From: Bacteroidota bacterium
GTDB taxonomy: Bacteria; Bacteroidota; Bacteroidia; Chitinophagales; Chitinophagaceae
Reading direction: 5' to 3'
Length of the DNA: 64,000 nt
Assembly (NCBI GenBank): GCA_028875875.1
Contig: JAGWUV010000026.1
Coordinates: forward strand, 1 to 64,000
Made by a program: the position numbers and the translations under genes. This document shows positions 1 through 7,505 of this stretch, piece after piece (the stretch's first letter is position 1; every line of letters starts with the position of its first letter). The notes under the pieces were generated by a model. The model made no database searches. It worked only from the letters and a program-made list of their open reading frames with translations, and was not told where the DNA came from.

Positions 1-441
1 TGTTTCAAGCATCGTTAAATAGTCTGATTTAGAAAAATTGAGTTCTTCAAATTTGTCAAACCATTCTACTGTCGAGCCAACTTTTTCAGCTTCCCATTCT
101 TTTGTTTTATCAATACCAATTTGTTTCCATTGTATCAAGTCTCCACAATTTCTTACTTCAGCAACAATTAATGTACAAGAAAAGTCATTGTCGTCAGGAC
201 ACATAAGAATTGGGCAAATTGTCGTCTCGTTTTCGTTAGGTAAAATTCTTTTCCAAACGATTGCTTTTTCGTCCTCTCTTTCCATCCAGTAAACAAGTGT
301 CGGAATAAGTCCTTTATACATACTGTTCGGATAAATTTCGTCAAGTTTTTCGTCAAGCCAATATCCGTCAATATGAAAATTTATGAAGTCCCAATAATCT
401 TCATAATCACTTTTGTCTTGTATTCCTTCTATTCTGTTCAT
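1..441 (-). CDS. Hypothetical cassette-borne protein, 3' end beyond window
   Basis: An open frame of 147 codons runs without a stop from an ATG at 441-439 to the window edge, so the C-terminus is missing. The product is acidic and rich in Trp, Tyr and Asp (it starts MNRIEGIQDKSDYEDYWDF), with no signal peptide or membrane segment. I do not recognise the family. Codon use (many GAC and ACA codons, AT-rich) differs from the housekeeping genes further on. Its start lies about 20 bases after the GTTAGC end of the attC-like element at 461-655, which is where the first gene of an integron-type cassette would sit. A soluble accessory or immunity-like protein is possible but not supported by any motif. 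I am fairly sure the frame is real and have no functional call. Confidence 0.6.
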   Translation of the reverse strand, partial: MNRIEGIQDKSDYEDYWDFINFHIDGYWLDEKLDEIYPNSMYKGLIPTLVYWMEREDEKAIVWKRILPNENETTICPILMCPDDNDFSCTLIVAEVRNCGDLIQWKQIGIDKTKEWEAEKVGSTVEWFDKFEELNFSKSDYLTMLET

Positions 442-460
442 TGGGTTATTTTAAAATGAC

Positions 461-655
461 CGCTAACGAGCAGGGCTTTATGCAGGTTGGGAATTGTTAT
501 TCGTCCGCCCACAACCGCTGCTGATTGAAAATATAATGTTGAATTTAAGAACTAATGTTGAAAGTTGTTTGTCCAGCCCGAACCACAGCCTGGTTTTGCA
601 ATTGGTTGATGTTTGCTGGTCATACCCAACTTGCATAAAACCCAATGTTGGTAGC
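461..655 (-). repeat. attC-like palindromic recombination site
   Basis: The two 31-base ends, 461-491 and 625-655, are imperfect inverted repeats. About 22 positions pair, including GCTTTATGCAGGTTGGG against CCCAACTTGCATAAAACCC. Read on the minus strand the element opens with GCTACCAAC and closes with GTTAGC, the AAC...GTT polarity of integron attC sites. The centre of about 130 bases is not conserved between the arms. It lies directly between two unrelated genes in the same orientation, and the 9-base complement GTTGGTAGC recurs at 1254-1262 just before the next gene. The cores only partly fit the classical RYYYAAC/GTTRRRY consensus. Calling it attC-like rests on geometry and is an inference. 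Confidence 0.6.
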
Positions 656-673
656 AGTTATTCGCAATGTCAT

Positions 674-1228
674 TTAAACATTTTGTCGGTTTGCATTGAA
701 CTCTGTTAGTTTGTTTTCAAGTATGTTTTTAAGTTCGTCAAATTTGCATGCAAGTCCATTTGTAGAAATAGCGATTGGAGAACCGTAGCTTCGATAATTA
801 ATTCCCATGGTGCTGCGCTTTAAAGAATTCGTCTGTCTATCAATATAGTCTTGGGGATTATTAACAAGAAGCATTAGAAATTTCTGGTTAAAAACTTTTC
901 GCAATTTAATTTCTGAAATATCACTCCATGGGATGATACCAGCAGATACTCCACTTGAGTTGTCAATTATACCAGTGTCAGTAATTATTAATCCGGGCTT
1001 TTTGTCCTGAAGTTTTTTTATAAGAAAAATAAATACAATACCAAAAAATAAGATTGATATTATACCTACAACTTTAATAAAAATAGAGCTATTAAAAGGC
1101 GCAATATTCGATGTTGGTGTCCTGAGTAAAAACCAAATTCCAAGTCCAACGAAAGTTGCCGATCCAATTAGTGATAATGTCAATTTGCTTTTACTTAATT
1201 TGATTTCGATTTGTTTGTCGTTGTTCAT
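674..1228 (-). CDS. Membrane-anchored STM3941-family-like protein
   Basis: The 184-residue product has two hydrophobic segments near residues 14-32 and 46-66 followed by a soluble C-terminal half, a layout I associate with the STM3941 family of PH-like membrane proteins of unknown role. Clues are the N-terminal IEIKLSKSKL run and the PGLIITDTGI and IIPWSDISEI segments in the soluble part. I chose the ATG at 1228. A GTG at 1264 is in frame but would place the start inside the GTTGGTAGC cassette core. The gene sits between that core and the attC-like element at 461-655, so gene plus site form a cassette-like unit of about 795 bp. Family membership is from memory of the pattern and function is unknown. 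Confidence 0.65.
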   Translation of the reverse strand: MNNDKQIEIKLSKSKLTLSLIGSATFVGLGIWFLLRTPTSNIAPFNSSIFIKVVGIISILFFGIVFIFLIKKLQDKKPGLIITDTGIIDNSSGVSAGIIPWSDISEIKLRKVFNQKFLMLLVNNPQDYIDRQTNSLKRSTMGINYRSYGSPIAISTNGLACKFDELKNILENKLTEFNANRQNV

Positions 1229-1253
1229 AATTTTTAAGTTGTCATTTTTAATT

Positions 1254-1392
1254 GCTACCAACACCTAAATATACGCAATACAATCAAAATACATAAATCT
1301 TAAATACATTGATTATCAACACTTTTATATTGCGTTTTTTGTATTGACTATTGCGTCAATTGAATTTTCAATTTTTTTTCAACCACCAGCTC
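1254..1392 (-). other. Candidate primary insertion site (attI-like) beside the recombinase
   Basis: This AT-rich stretch separates the recombinase stop from the first cassette gene. On the minus strand it ends in GTTGGTAGC (1262-1254), the exact complement of the GCTACCAAC that opens the attC-like element. Next to it are three TATTGCG heptamers: one inverted at 1274-1280 and two direct at 1328-1334 and 1349-1355, 21 bp apart. Clustered short repeats next to a crossover core are what an integrase-bound attI region looks like. No protein-binding evidence exists here, so the assignment is inference. Confidence 0.4.
1273..1284 (+). repeat. 12-bp direct repeat, copy next to the cassette core
   Basis: ACGCAATACAAT occurs here and again, perfectly, at 2694-2705 on the other side of the recombinase gene. 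A second pair of longer near-repeats also brackets the gene: 1310-1331 and 3103-3124 share ATCAACACTT and 18 of 22 positions. The pairs could mark recombinase-binding sites or an old insertion boundary. Confidence 0.4.
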
Positions 1393-2565
1393 TTATTCTA
1401 AAAATCCTTTCTTCCAAAGATCATCTAAAGGACTAACAATGTTCACCAACGATTCTTTCTTCACATGCAAATAACGCTCCGTGGTTTTAATACTAAAATG
1501 ACCTAACAGGTCTTTGATATACCTAATATCAATTCCCTTCTCCAGCATATGTGTCGCAAAACTGTGCCGTAACGAATGAAAACCTACATCTTTCACTATT
1601 CCGGCTTTTTCCTTGGCCTGGTGAAAAATAAGCTGTGCACTTCTTATGCTATACGCCTGCCCCGGTACATCCCCTTCAAAAATATACGTTACAGGTTTCA
1701 CTTCGCAGGCTTTCAAATACGCTCTTAATATATCCAGCAGCAATATGCTCAGGTTCACATAACGGTCTTTCTTGCCCTTGGCCTGCTCAATACGTATCTG
1801 CATCCGCGAACTGTCTATGTCCCGTATCTTTAGTTTTACTACCTCACTAACCCGTAGGCCGGCACTGTATGCCGTAAATAAAATAGCTTTATGCTTAAGG
1901 TTATGAACTGCTTTGAACATCTTTCCCAATTCTGATTCTCCCAACACCTTCGGTAAAAGAATGGGTTTCTTGGGACGAGGAATTTCAAAAAACACTTTTT
2001 CCCTTCTTAATACCTGCTCATAATAAAACTTCAAAGCATTCATCCTGCTGTGTAAAGTATTTTCCTTGTATCCTTGTTCCACGCACCATACCATGTACCT
2101 CTTAATATGTTTATCCGTTAACGAATGTGCCGGAATTTGCTTAAGGGCATACAACAACTGCAAAAATTCATACTGGTAGGTTTTAATGGTAGAAGCACTG
2201 TATTTCTTTAACTGGAGATGATGCAGGAAATCCTTTAGTGCCTGCTTATTTTCCTCCGAAATGCGCAACTGGTCAACTTTTACAGCTGGTAACTTTTGCG
2301 ATGATACGATCACATCCACTTTGGCTGGCGTCGACTCCCGTAAAGCAACAGCAGAACCACCTGTTGCCTGTGGTACACCTGGCGATAACTTACACTTGGC
2401 CCTGTTTTCAGGCGTATCGGGTATCACCCAGCCTTTCCATGTTTTGCTCCATCTACAGCCGGCTACATTTCTGATACGCTCATTCCATGATGCGTTCGAT
2501 TCGAACTGCACCAGGATAACCGGCTTATTTCGGTGAATGATGAGCTGACAAACTATCTGCGACAT
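1393..2565 (-). CDS. Xer-like tyrosine recombinase (candidate cassette integrase)
   Basis: A 390-residue tyrosine recombinase. Residues 1-60 form a small N-terminal domain containing CRWSKTWKGWVIP, residues about 103-190 the SAM-like core-binding domain, and the rest the catalytic domain. The catalytic set is visible: R238 in YSAGLRVSE, a probable K264 in AKGKKDR, H330 and R333 in FHSLRHSFATH, H356 in LLGHFSIKTT and Y365 in TERYLHV. It is therefore expected to cut and rejoin DNA through a phosphotyrosine link. The extra helix that defines IntI integron integrases between the second and third patches is not present. The resemblance is to XerC/D. It lies directly upstream of the attI-like region and reads in the same direction as the cassettes. 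That it moves those cassettes is inferred from position. Confidence 0.9.
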   Translation of the reverse strand: MSQIVCQLIIHRNKPVILVQFESNASWNERIRNVAGCRWSKTWKGWVIPDTPENRAKCKLSPGVPQATGGSAVALRESTPAKVDVIVSSQKLPAVKVDQLRISEENKQALKDFLHHLQLKKYSASTIKTYQYEFLQLLYALKQIPAHSLTDKHIKRYMVWCVEQGYKENTLHSRMNALKFYYEQVLRREKVFFEIPRPKKPILLPKVLGESELGKMFKAVHNLKHKAILFTAYSAGLRVSEVVKLKIRDIDSSRMQIRIEQAKGKKDRYVNLSILLLDILRAYLKACEVKPVTYIFEGDVPGQAYSIRSAQLIFHQAKEKAGIVKDVGFHSLRHSFATHMLEKGIDIRYIKDLLGHFSIKTTERYLHVKKESLVNIVSPLDDLWKKGFLE

Positions 2566-3144
2566 ATACTCGGGTATTAGGGTAACAGTAGGTTGAACTA
2601 AAAGCCAATGCAGTTTAGCGCAGTATATTACTACACAAACAAAACGGAGGTATCATGAAAAAACGTGGACTATACTCAAAATAACAAAACCAAACGCAAT
2701 ACAATAAAGGCCTGTACACTTATTACGGCTCCGCCCTCTCAGTTACAATACTCCATTGCACAAAGGGCGAATCCGGGGTAACAACGCACTTCATCAACGA
2801 GTGCCGGACACTAAGAACGAATATAAGTTTTTTGGCACCCGTTTTCCAAATAATAAGGCAATTATTTTTCATATAAACTACCGTATTTTCCCCGGTCTCA
2901 TTCCCGAAGCTTTAGGCTATAAACATTTGACCGTTCCTTTCAATAGGGATCATTTGCCTTTCTAATCCGCAGTCCATAATTCATCAATTCATTAATTCGT
3001 CATCCGCAATCCGCAATTCGTTAATCCTCCTCCTCCCTTCCTTGTTACTCCCTATATAAGCCCTACATAAGCCGTATGGAGTTCATCAAAACAACAAAGT
3101 GCTGATAATCAACACTTAAGTATTCTATTGATTTTATAGAATAA

Positions 3145-3179
3145 TAATAACTAATTCATAATCAATAGATTAGTTATTA
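3145..3179. repeat. Perfect 11-bp AT-rich inverted repeat
   Basis: TAATAACTAAT (3145-3155) and ATTAGTTATTA (3169-3179) are exact complements around a 13-base centre. With no GC in the stem and no T run it is a poor terminator, so a protein-binding palindrome is more plausible. Confidence 0.5.
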
Positions 3180-3263
3180 ACGAGTACTCTTGGGTTAATA
3201 GGAAATCCGTCATTCTCCCATCCGTACTTTGTTCGATATTTCTTCGATATTTCTTCGGGTCGT

Positions 3264-3365
3264 GTTCGGATCGATCCTAAGCCGATCCGAACGATGTTCG
3301 GATCAGTATCGAACAAAAATGCTGAAAGCTAAGCCGGATAAGCCTTTCAAATTTACGATCCGAAC
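3264..3365. repeat. Cluster of four GTTCGGATC sites in alternating orientation
   Basis: GTTCGGATCG at 3264-3273 faces CGATCCGAAC at 3283-3292 as a perfect 10-bp inverted repeat with a 9-base centre. GTTCGGATC recurs at 3296-3304 and CGATCCGAAC at 3356-3365. Four copies in about 100 bp, preceded by two tandem TTCGATATTTC units, is well above chance for AT-rich DNA. Function is unknown. Operator cluster or mobile-element end are both possible. Confidence 0.5.
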
Positions 3366-3818
3366 AATATAGCCTTTTTACTACAATAAAACCTAGATAG
3401 GTAAGATAGCTGACTGTCAATGATTCATGACGAAAAAAATATAATTTAATCAGGTTATCGTTGCTGCAACTATTACACTCTCTTTTCCCTTTGTGCAGGT
3501 AACATTTTTACGCTGTGATGAAAGCGGCAACGGTTGAAAGCGTAGAAAGCCGCGTGTAACAAATAGCCTGCATATATTTTGATGTCGCAAGATGTTTGTA
3601 AAAGATGGCTTGGTATGGGTAAGGCGTACATTGTTGTTAATTACCGCTTTTTAAATAAGCCGTTGTAGCCCTTGTTATCAATAAACCCCATGCCCATGAG
3701 GATTCAAAACTATAATGCCGTAAAAGCCAGGAGGCCTGTAAGGCTTTTGCAACAGATATGCTGGCATTTTAAAATAAATCGTAGCGAGTTATTGGTGTTG
3801 GTTATAGCAAATACATAA

Positions 3819-3858
3819 GCAATAAAAAATCCCCGCACCGGCGGGGATTTTTTATTGC
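3819..3858. terminator. Strong bidirectional hairpin terminator
   Basis: An 18-bp perfect stem (3819-3836 with 3841-3858) closes a four-base ACCG loop. The inner part is the GC-rich CCCCGC/GCGGGG and the outer part is an A run on one side and a T run on the other, so it can stop transcription in both directions. It immediately follows the stop codon of the permease on the minus strand. Confidence 0.85.
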
Positions 3859-5387
3859 TATTCAAAGTCAGAAGCTTTCGGTATGATCTCTCCCGGAGAT
3901 TTTAGCTTACTATGTTTTTTACTGTAAGAAAAGTATACAATAAGGCCAAGCAGCATCCATGCAAACGCAACTTCTTTTGTTTTTGCATCAAGGCCTATGA
4001 TCATAGCTGCGCATATGATCACGCCTAAGGTGGATACAACAGGTACAATAGGTGCTTTGAAAGGGCGTTCGATAGTAGGTTCCTTTACTCTTAAAATCCA
4101 CACACCGGCACTCACCAGCACAAAGGCAAATAAGGTTCCGAAAGAAGTTAGATCGCCTGCTACACTGCCGGGAACAAATGCGGCAAATAAGCCAACAAAA
4201 ACAAACAAGATCATATTGGCTTTGTAAGGAGTTTTAAACTTTGGATGCAATTCTCCAAAGGCTTTTGGAATTAAGCCGTCATTACTCATGGTATAGAAAA
4301 TACGGCTTTGCCCCATCAGCATCACTAAAATAACAGAAGAGAAACCGGCCAAAATAGCAACAGTAACGGCTGTGGCCAACCATCCATAACCGGCCATATA
4401 AGTAGAGATAGCATAAGCTACAGAAGCTTCACGGCCTTTTTCAGGATCAACAAAATCTCTCCAGTTGGCAACACCTGTTAATACATGCCCAAATAAAATG
4501 TAGAGAATGGTACAAACCACTAACGAGCCTAAAATACCAATCGGCATATCTCTTTTAGGGTTCTTGGCTTCCTGGGCAGCAGTGCTAACAGCATCAAAAC
4601 CGATGAAAGCGAAAAATACAATAGCCGCACCACCTAAAATACCGCCCCATCCATGTTTGTTCCAGCCACTATAATCGGCAATGATCTTTCCGGCCTGGTC
4701 TTTCACGGCAGGTGTTCCGGCAGGAATTAAATAAGGGGTATGATTTTCAGGTTTGATAAACTGCCAGCCGATGGCGATGAAAAGAAGCACGATAGCTACT
4801 TTGATAAACACGATAACCGCATTAACAATAGCAGATTCCTGCGTGCCTTTGATCAATAAAAGCGTAAGAAGGAATAAAATGAATAAAGCCGGAAGATTGA
4901 TAATACCTGCATGATGCATACCCGCCGAATCGGTAAAACTTTCCAATGGCGAATGGCACCATTCATAAGGAATGTGGCCACCGAATAGTTTATTTAAATA
5001 TTCGCTCCAGGCAATGGATACGGTTGCGGCACCTAATGCATATTCCATAATTAAGGCCCATCCTATAATCCATGCAATCAGTTCTCCCATAGTAACATAA
5101 GAATAAGCGTATGCACTACCTGCAATAGGTATCATACTGGCAAACTCTGCATAACATAAACCGGCGAAAGCACAACCGATAGCGGCAATAATGAATGATA
5201 ATGTAACTCCGGGTCCGGCAGCTTCTCCGGCTGCCGCAGCTGTACGAACAAATAAACCTGCACCAATAATGGCGCCAATGCCTAATGCAACAAGGTTTCC
5301 TGCTCCCAGGGTTCGTTTTAATCCTTTCTCAGAATCAGCTGCCTGTGTAAGCAAGCTTTCTAACGACTTCTTTCTGAATAAACTCAT
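3858..5387 (-). CDS. APC-family amino acid permease
   Basis: The 509-residue integral membrane protein has about 12 hydrophobic segments and fits the APC superfamily, closest in feel to cationic amino acid (CAT/YfnA-type) permeases. The family's first-helix signature is clear in VALGIGAIIGAGLFV, followed by the GPGVTLSFIIAAIGCAFAGL region with CYAEFASMIPIAGSAY. It should import amino acids across the inner membrane by proton coupling. The exact substrate cannot be read from sequence. I start it at the ATG at 5387 (MSLFRKK) rather than the upstream in-frame Met, which would add 19 residues of unlikely sequence. It is transcribed alone and ends in a strong hairpin. Confidence 0.9.
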   Translation of the reverse strand: MSLFRKKSLESLLTQAADSEKGLKRTLGAGNLVALGIGAIIGAGLFVRTAAAAGEAAGPGVTLSFIIAAIGCAFAGLCYAEFASMIPIAGSAYAYSYVTMGELIAWIIGWALIMEYALGAATVSIAWSEYLNKLFGGHIPYEWCHSPLESFTDSAGMHHAGIINLPALFILFLLTLLLIKGTQESAIVNAVIVFIKVAIVLLFIAIGWQFIKPENHTPYLIPAGTPAVKDQAGKIIADYSGWNKHGWGGILGGAAIVFFAFIGFDAVSTAAQEAKNPKRDMPIGILGSLVVCTILYILFGHVLTGVANWRDFVDPEKGREASVAYAISTYMAGYGWLATAVTVAILAGFSSVILVMLMGQSRIFYTMSNDGLIPKAFGELHPKFKTPYKANMILFVFVGLFAAFVPGSVAGDLTSFGTLFAFVLVSAGVWILRVKEPTIERPFKAPIVPVVSTLGVIICAAMIIGLDAKTKEVAFAWMLLGLIVYFSYSKKHSKLKSPGEIIPKASDFE

Positions 5388-5548
5388 AATGTGCAGTTGA
5401 TTGATAATAATAGTGTAATAGTTTGATCTTGGCAAAATAATCATTTAATCATTTCGCAAGACTAAAACTTTACAGAACACGATTTTAAGGCAGAGGTTCA
5501 TACTCGCAGAATTATTTATATTGCCGATCTAATCATCTTTTACACTGC

Positions 5549-6787
5549 ATGAAATCTAACAGGCTTACCATTTATATTCTGCTTGCCATGGGGCTGGGTA
5601 TTATTACCGGCTATATTGTACACACACAATCTTCACCTGCCTTCATCCAAAGCTTTTCTACGAATATCAAGTTGCTGACCACTATTTTTTTACGCTGTGT
5701 TCAGATGATCATAGCACCGCTTGTTTTTTCAACTTTGGTGGTTGGGATCGCAAAACTGGGTGATCTGAAAACGGTAGGAAGGGTAGGAGGTAAAGCGCTG
5801 CTGTGGTTCGTTTCTGCATCAATGGCAAGTTTGCTGTTAGGTATGTTATTGGTGAACGTATTTAAGCCGGGAGCCGGTATTGATTTAAGTAATGCCGATA
5901 CTTCCGGTGCGAAAGACCTGATCGGGAAAACAAAAGAATTTTCTCTTCCCTTATTTGTTGAACACGTTTTCCCAAAGAGTGTAATTGAATCAATGGCTTC
6001 GAATGAGATTTTGCAGATCGTTGTATTCTCTGTTTTCTTTGGGGTGGCTACAGCAGGCCTGGGTGAAAAAGGCAAAGTAGTTGTAAAAGCTTTGGATGCT
6101 GTTTCGCATATCATTTTAAAAATGGTAGGCTATGTAATGAGTCTTGCTCCCTTAGGCGTATTTGGGGCCATCGCTGCCGTGATCGCTACAAACGGGTTGG
6201 ATGTATTCAAGTTCTATGGATTGTATCTTTTTTATTTCATCATCGGTATTATGCTGCTCTGGGCATTATTAATATCCGTTGGCGCTTTGATATTGAAAAG
6301 ACGCTTGCCCGAATTATTGCGTCGCATCATGCAGCCCCTGATCGTTGCATTCAGTACCACAAGTAGTGAAGCGGTGTTTCCAAAACTTACGGAAGAAATG
6401 GAACATTTTGGATGTAATGATAAGATCGTTGCTTTTATCCTTCCTTTGGGCTACTCATTCAACCTGGATGGAAGTATGATGTACATGACCTTTGCCAGTA
6501 TTGCCATTGCACAGGCCTACGGTGTTCATTTGGATTTGGGTACCCAATTTACAATGCTTATTGTGCTCATGCTTACCAGTAAAGGCATTGCAGGTGTGCC
6601 CAGGGCTTCATTGGTTGTAGTAACTGCCACCTGTGCCATGTTTAACATTCCGCCTGAAGGAATTGCTTTAATATTGCCTATCGATCACTTCTGCGATATG
6701 TTCAGAACCATGACCAATGTTTTGGGTAATGCACTGGCAACAACCGTAGTAAGTAAGTGGGAGGGAGCTTTGGAAAATAAAAATTAA
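5549..6787 (+). CDS. Dicarboxylate/amino acid:cation symporter (DAACS, GltP/DctA type)
   Basis: At 412 residues it has the usual size of a DAACS carrier. The diagnostic parts are present in order: the serine-rich hairpin AFSTTSSEAVFPK, the SFNLDGSMMYMT segment of helix 7, the TSKGIAGVPRASLVVV second hairpin, and a helix-8 end reading DMFRTMTNVLGNALATTVV, where the Asp, Thr and Asn residues bind acidic substrate. It imports C4-dicarboxylates or acidic amino acids with sodium or protons. The NLDG motif replaces the NMDG of many glutamate carriers and is also seen in the family. A DedA gene follows after 21 bases, possibly in the same transcript. Confidence 0.92.
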   Translation: MKSNRLTIYILLAMGLGIITGYIVHTQSSPAFIQSFSTNIKLLTTIFLRCVQMIIAPLVFSTLVVGIAKLGDLKTVGRVGGKALLWFVSASMASLLLGMLLVNVFKPGAGIDLSNADTSGAKDLIGKTKEFSLPLFVEHVFPKSVIESMASNEILQIVVFSVFFGVATAGLGEKGKVVVKALDAVSHIILKMVGYVMSLAPLGVFGAIAAVIATNGLDVFKFYGLYLFYFIIGIMLLWALLISVGALILKRRLPELLRRIMQPLIVAFSTTSSEAVFPKLTEEMEHFGCNDKIVAFILPLGYSFNLDGSMMYMTFASIAIAQAYGVHLDLGTQFTMLIVLMLTSKGIAGVPRASLVVVTATCAMFNIPPEGIALILPIDHFCDMFRTMTNVLGNALATTVVSKWEGALENKN

Positions 6788-6808
6788 GTCATTAGTAAAT
6801 ACCTAACA

Positions 6809-7492
6809 TTGATCACACTTTTAGCTGCATCATTTGAATGGCACCAGTTACTCCAGCCACAGTTTTACATAGATAACGGCGGCCTTTGGCTTATGTTGTT
6901 TATCGTATTTGCAGAAACCGGTTTATTTGCAGGATTCTTTTTACCCGGCGATAGTTTGCTATTTGTGTCTGGTATTTTCAGTAATAAACTTGCTGCTTAT
7001 TTATACGATACAGGTAATCCCTTTCTCAATCTTTTAATGATCATTGCGTTGGTATCGGTGGCAGGTATTGCCGGCAATATGGTTGGATTTTGGTTTGGCA
7101 AGAAAGTAGGGCCTACCATGTATCATTGGAAAGATAACCTGCTCTTTAAAAAACACTACCTCGAACAGGCGCATGCGTTTTATGAAAAACATGGTGGGGG
7201 CGCCATCGTATTTGCAAGGTTTATTCCTATTGTGCGAACCTTTGCGCCTATTGTTGGTGGTATAGTAGAAATGGAGCGCCACAAGTTCATGTATTATAAC
7301 ATCATTGGAAGCATAGCCTGGTCTGCCTCAATGTTAGCCGGCGGTCATTACCTCGATAAAATAGCTAACGAACAGTTTCACTTCGATCTTAAAAAACATT
7401 TAGAAGTAATTGTGTTGGGAATTGTATTAGTTACAACTGCTCCTGTTATCTTTAAACTGATTTTTTCGAAAAGAAAGTCAGAACCTTCGTAG
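6809..7492 (+). CDS. DedA/VTT-domain membrane protein
   Basis: A 227-residue DedA-family protein of the inner membrane. Hallmarks are FAETGLFAGFFLPGDSLLF, the GNMVGFWFGKKVG stretch, and the FARFIPIVRTFAPIVGG motif with conserved arginines. DedA proteins are linked to lipid (undecaprenyl phosphate or phospholipid) translocation and membrane potential homeostasis. The exact substrate here is unknown. No ATG lies near the expected N-terminus. The frame opens right after the stop of the preceding symporter, and the best start is a TTG at 6809, which gives the family's normal length. The first internal ATG would remove the first membrane segment. Confidence 0.85.
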   Translation: MITLLAASFEWHQLLQPQFYIDNGGLWLMLFIVFAETGLFAGFFLPGDSLLFVSGIFSNKLAAYLYDTGNPFLNLLMIIALVSVAGIAGNMVGFWFGKKVGPTMYHWKDNLLFKKHYLEQAHAFYEKHGGGAIVFARFIPIVRTFAPIVGGIVEMERHKFMYYNIIGSIAWSASMLAGGHYLDKIANEQFHFDLKKHLEVIVLGIVLVTTAPVIFKLIFSKRKSEPS

Positions 7493-7505
7493 AAGTTAAC
7501 ACACC

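Larger units (their letters stand above)
2566..3818. other. Gene-free repeat-rich region upstream of the recombinase
   Basis: No convincing gene was found in about 1.25 kb. The stretch holds low-complexity text around 2970-3030 built from ATTCATCAATTC and ATCCGCAATCCGCAATTC variants, a perfect 11-bp inverted repeat at 3145-3155/3169-3179, two tandem copies of TTCGATATTTC at 3232-3253, and a cluster of GTTCGGATC sites at 3264-3365. The 12-bp repeat ACGCAATACAAT is at 2694-2705. The open frame at 2756-2965 has no family resemblance or ribosome-binding context and I do not accept it. The region may be a decayed integration platform. Nothing shows that it is transcribed. Confidence 0.6.

Noticed and set aside
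38-292. 84-codon plus-strand open frame
   Set aside because: It is antisense to the uninterrupted 147-codon minus-strand frame at 1-441, which has better composition and a start next to the cassette core.
494-709. 71-codon plus-strand open frame
   Set aside because: It lies mostly inside the palindromic attC-like element and has no coding character.
1229-1264. GTG start at 1264 for the STM3941-like gene
   Set aside because: It would begin inside the GTTGGTAGC core. The ATG at 1228 gives the natural N-terminus.
2756-2965. 69-codon plus-strand open frame in the gene-free region
   Set aside because: There is no recognisable family or ribosome-binding context, and the surrounding sequence is low-complexity repeats.
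3722-3748. Hairpin AAAAGCC/GGCTTTT
   Set aside because: The 7-bp stem is short with a 13-base loop and has no gene ending next to it, so I did not call a terminator.
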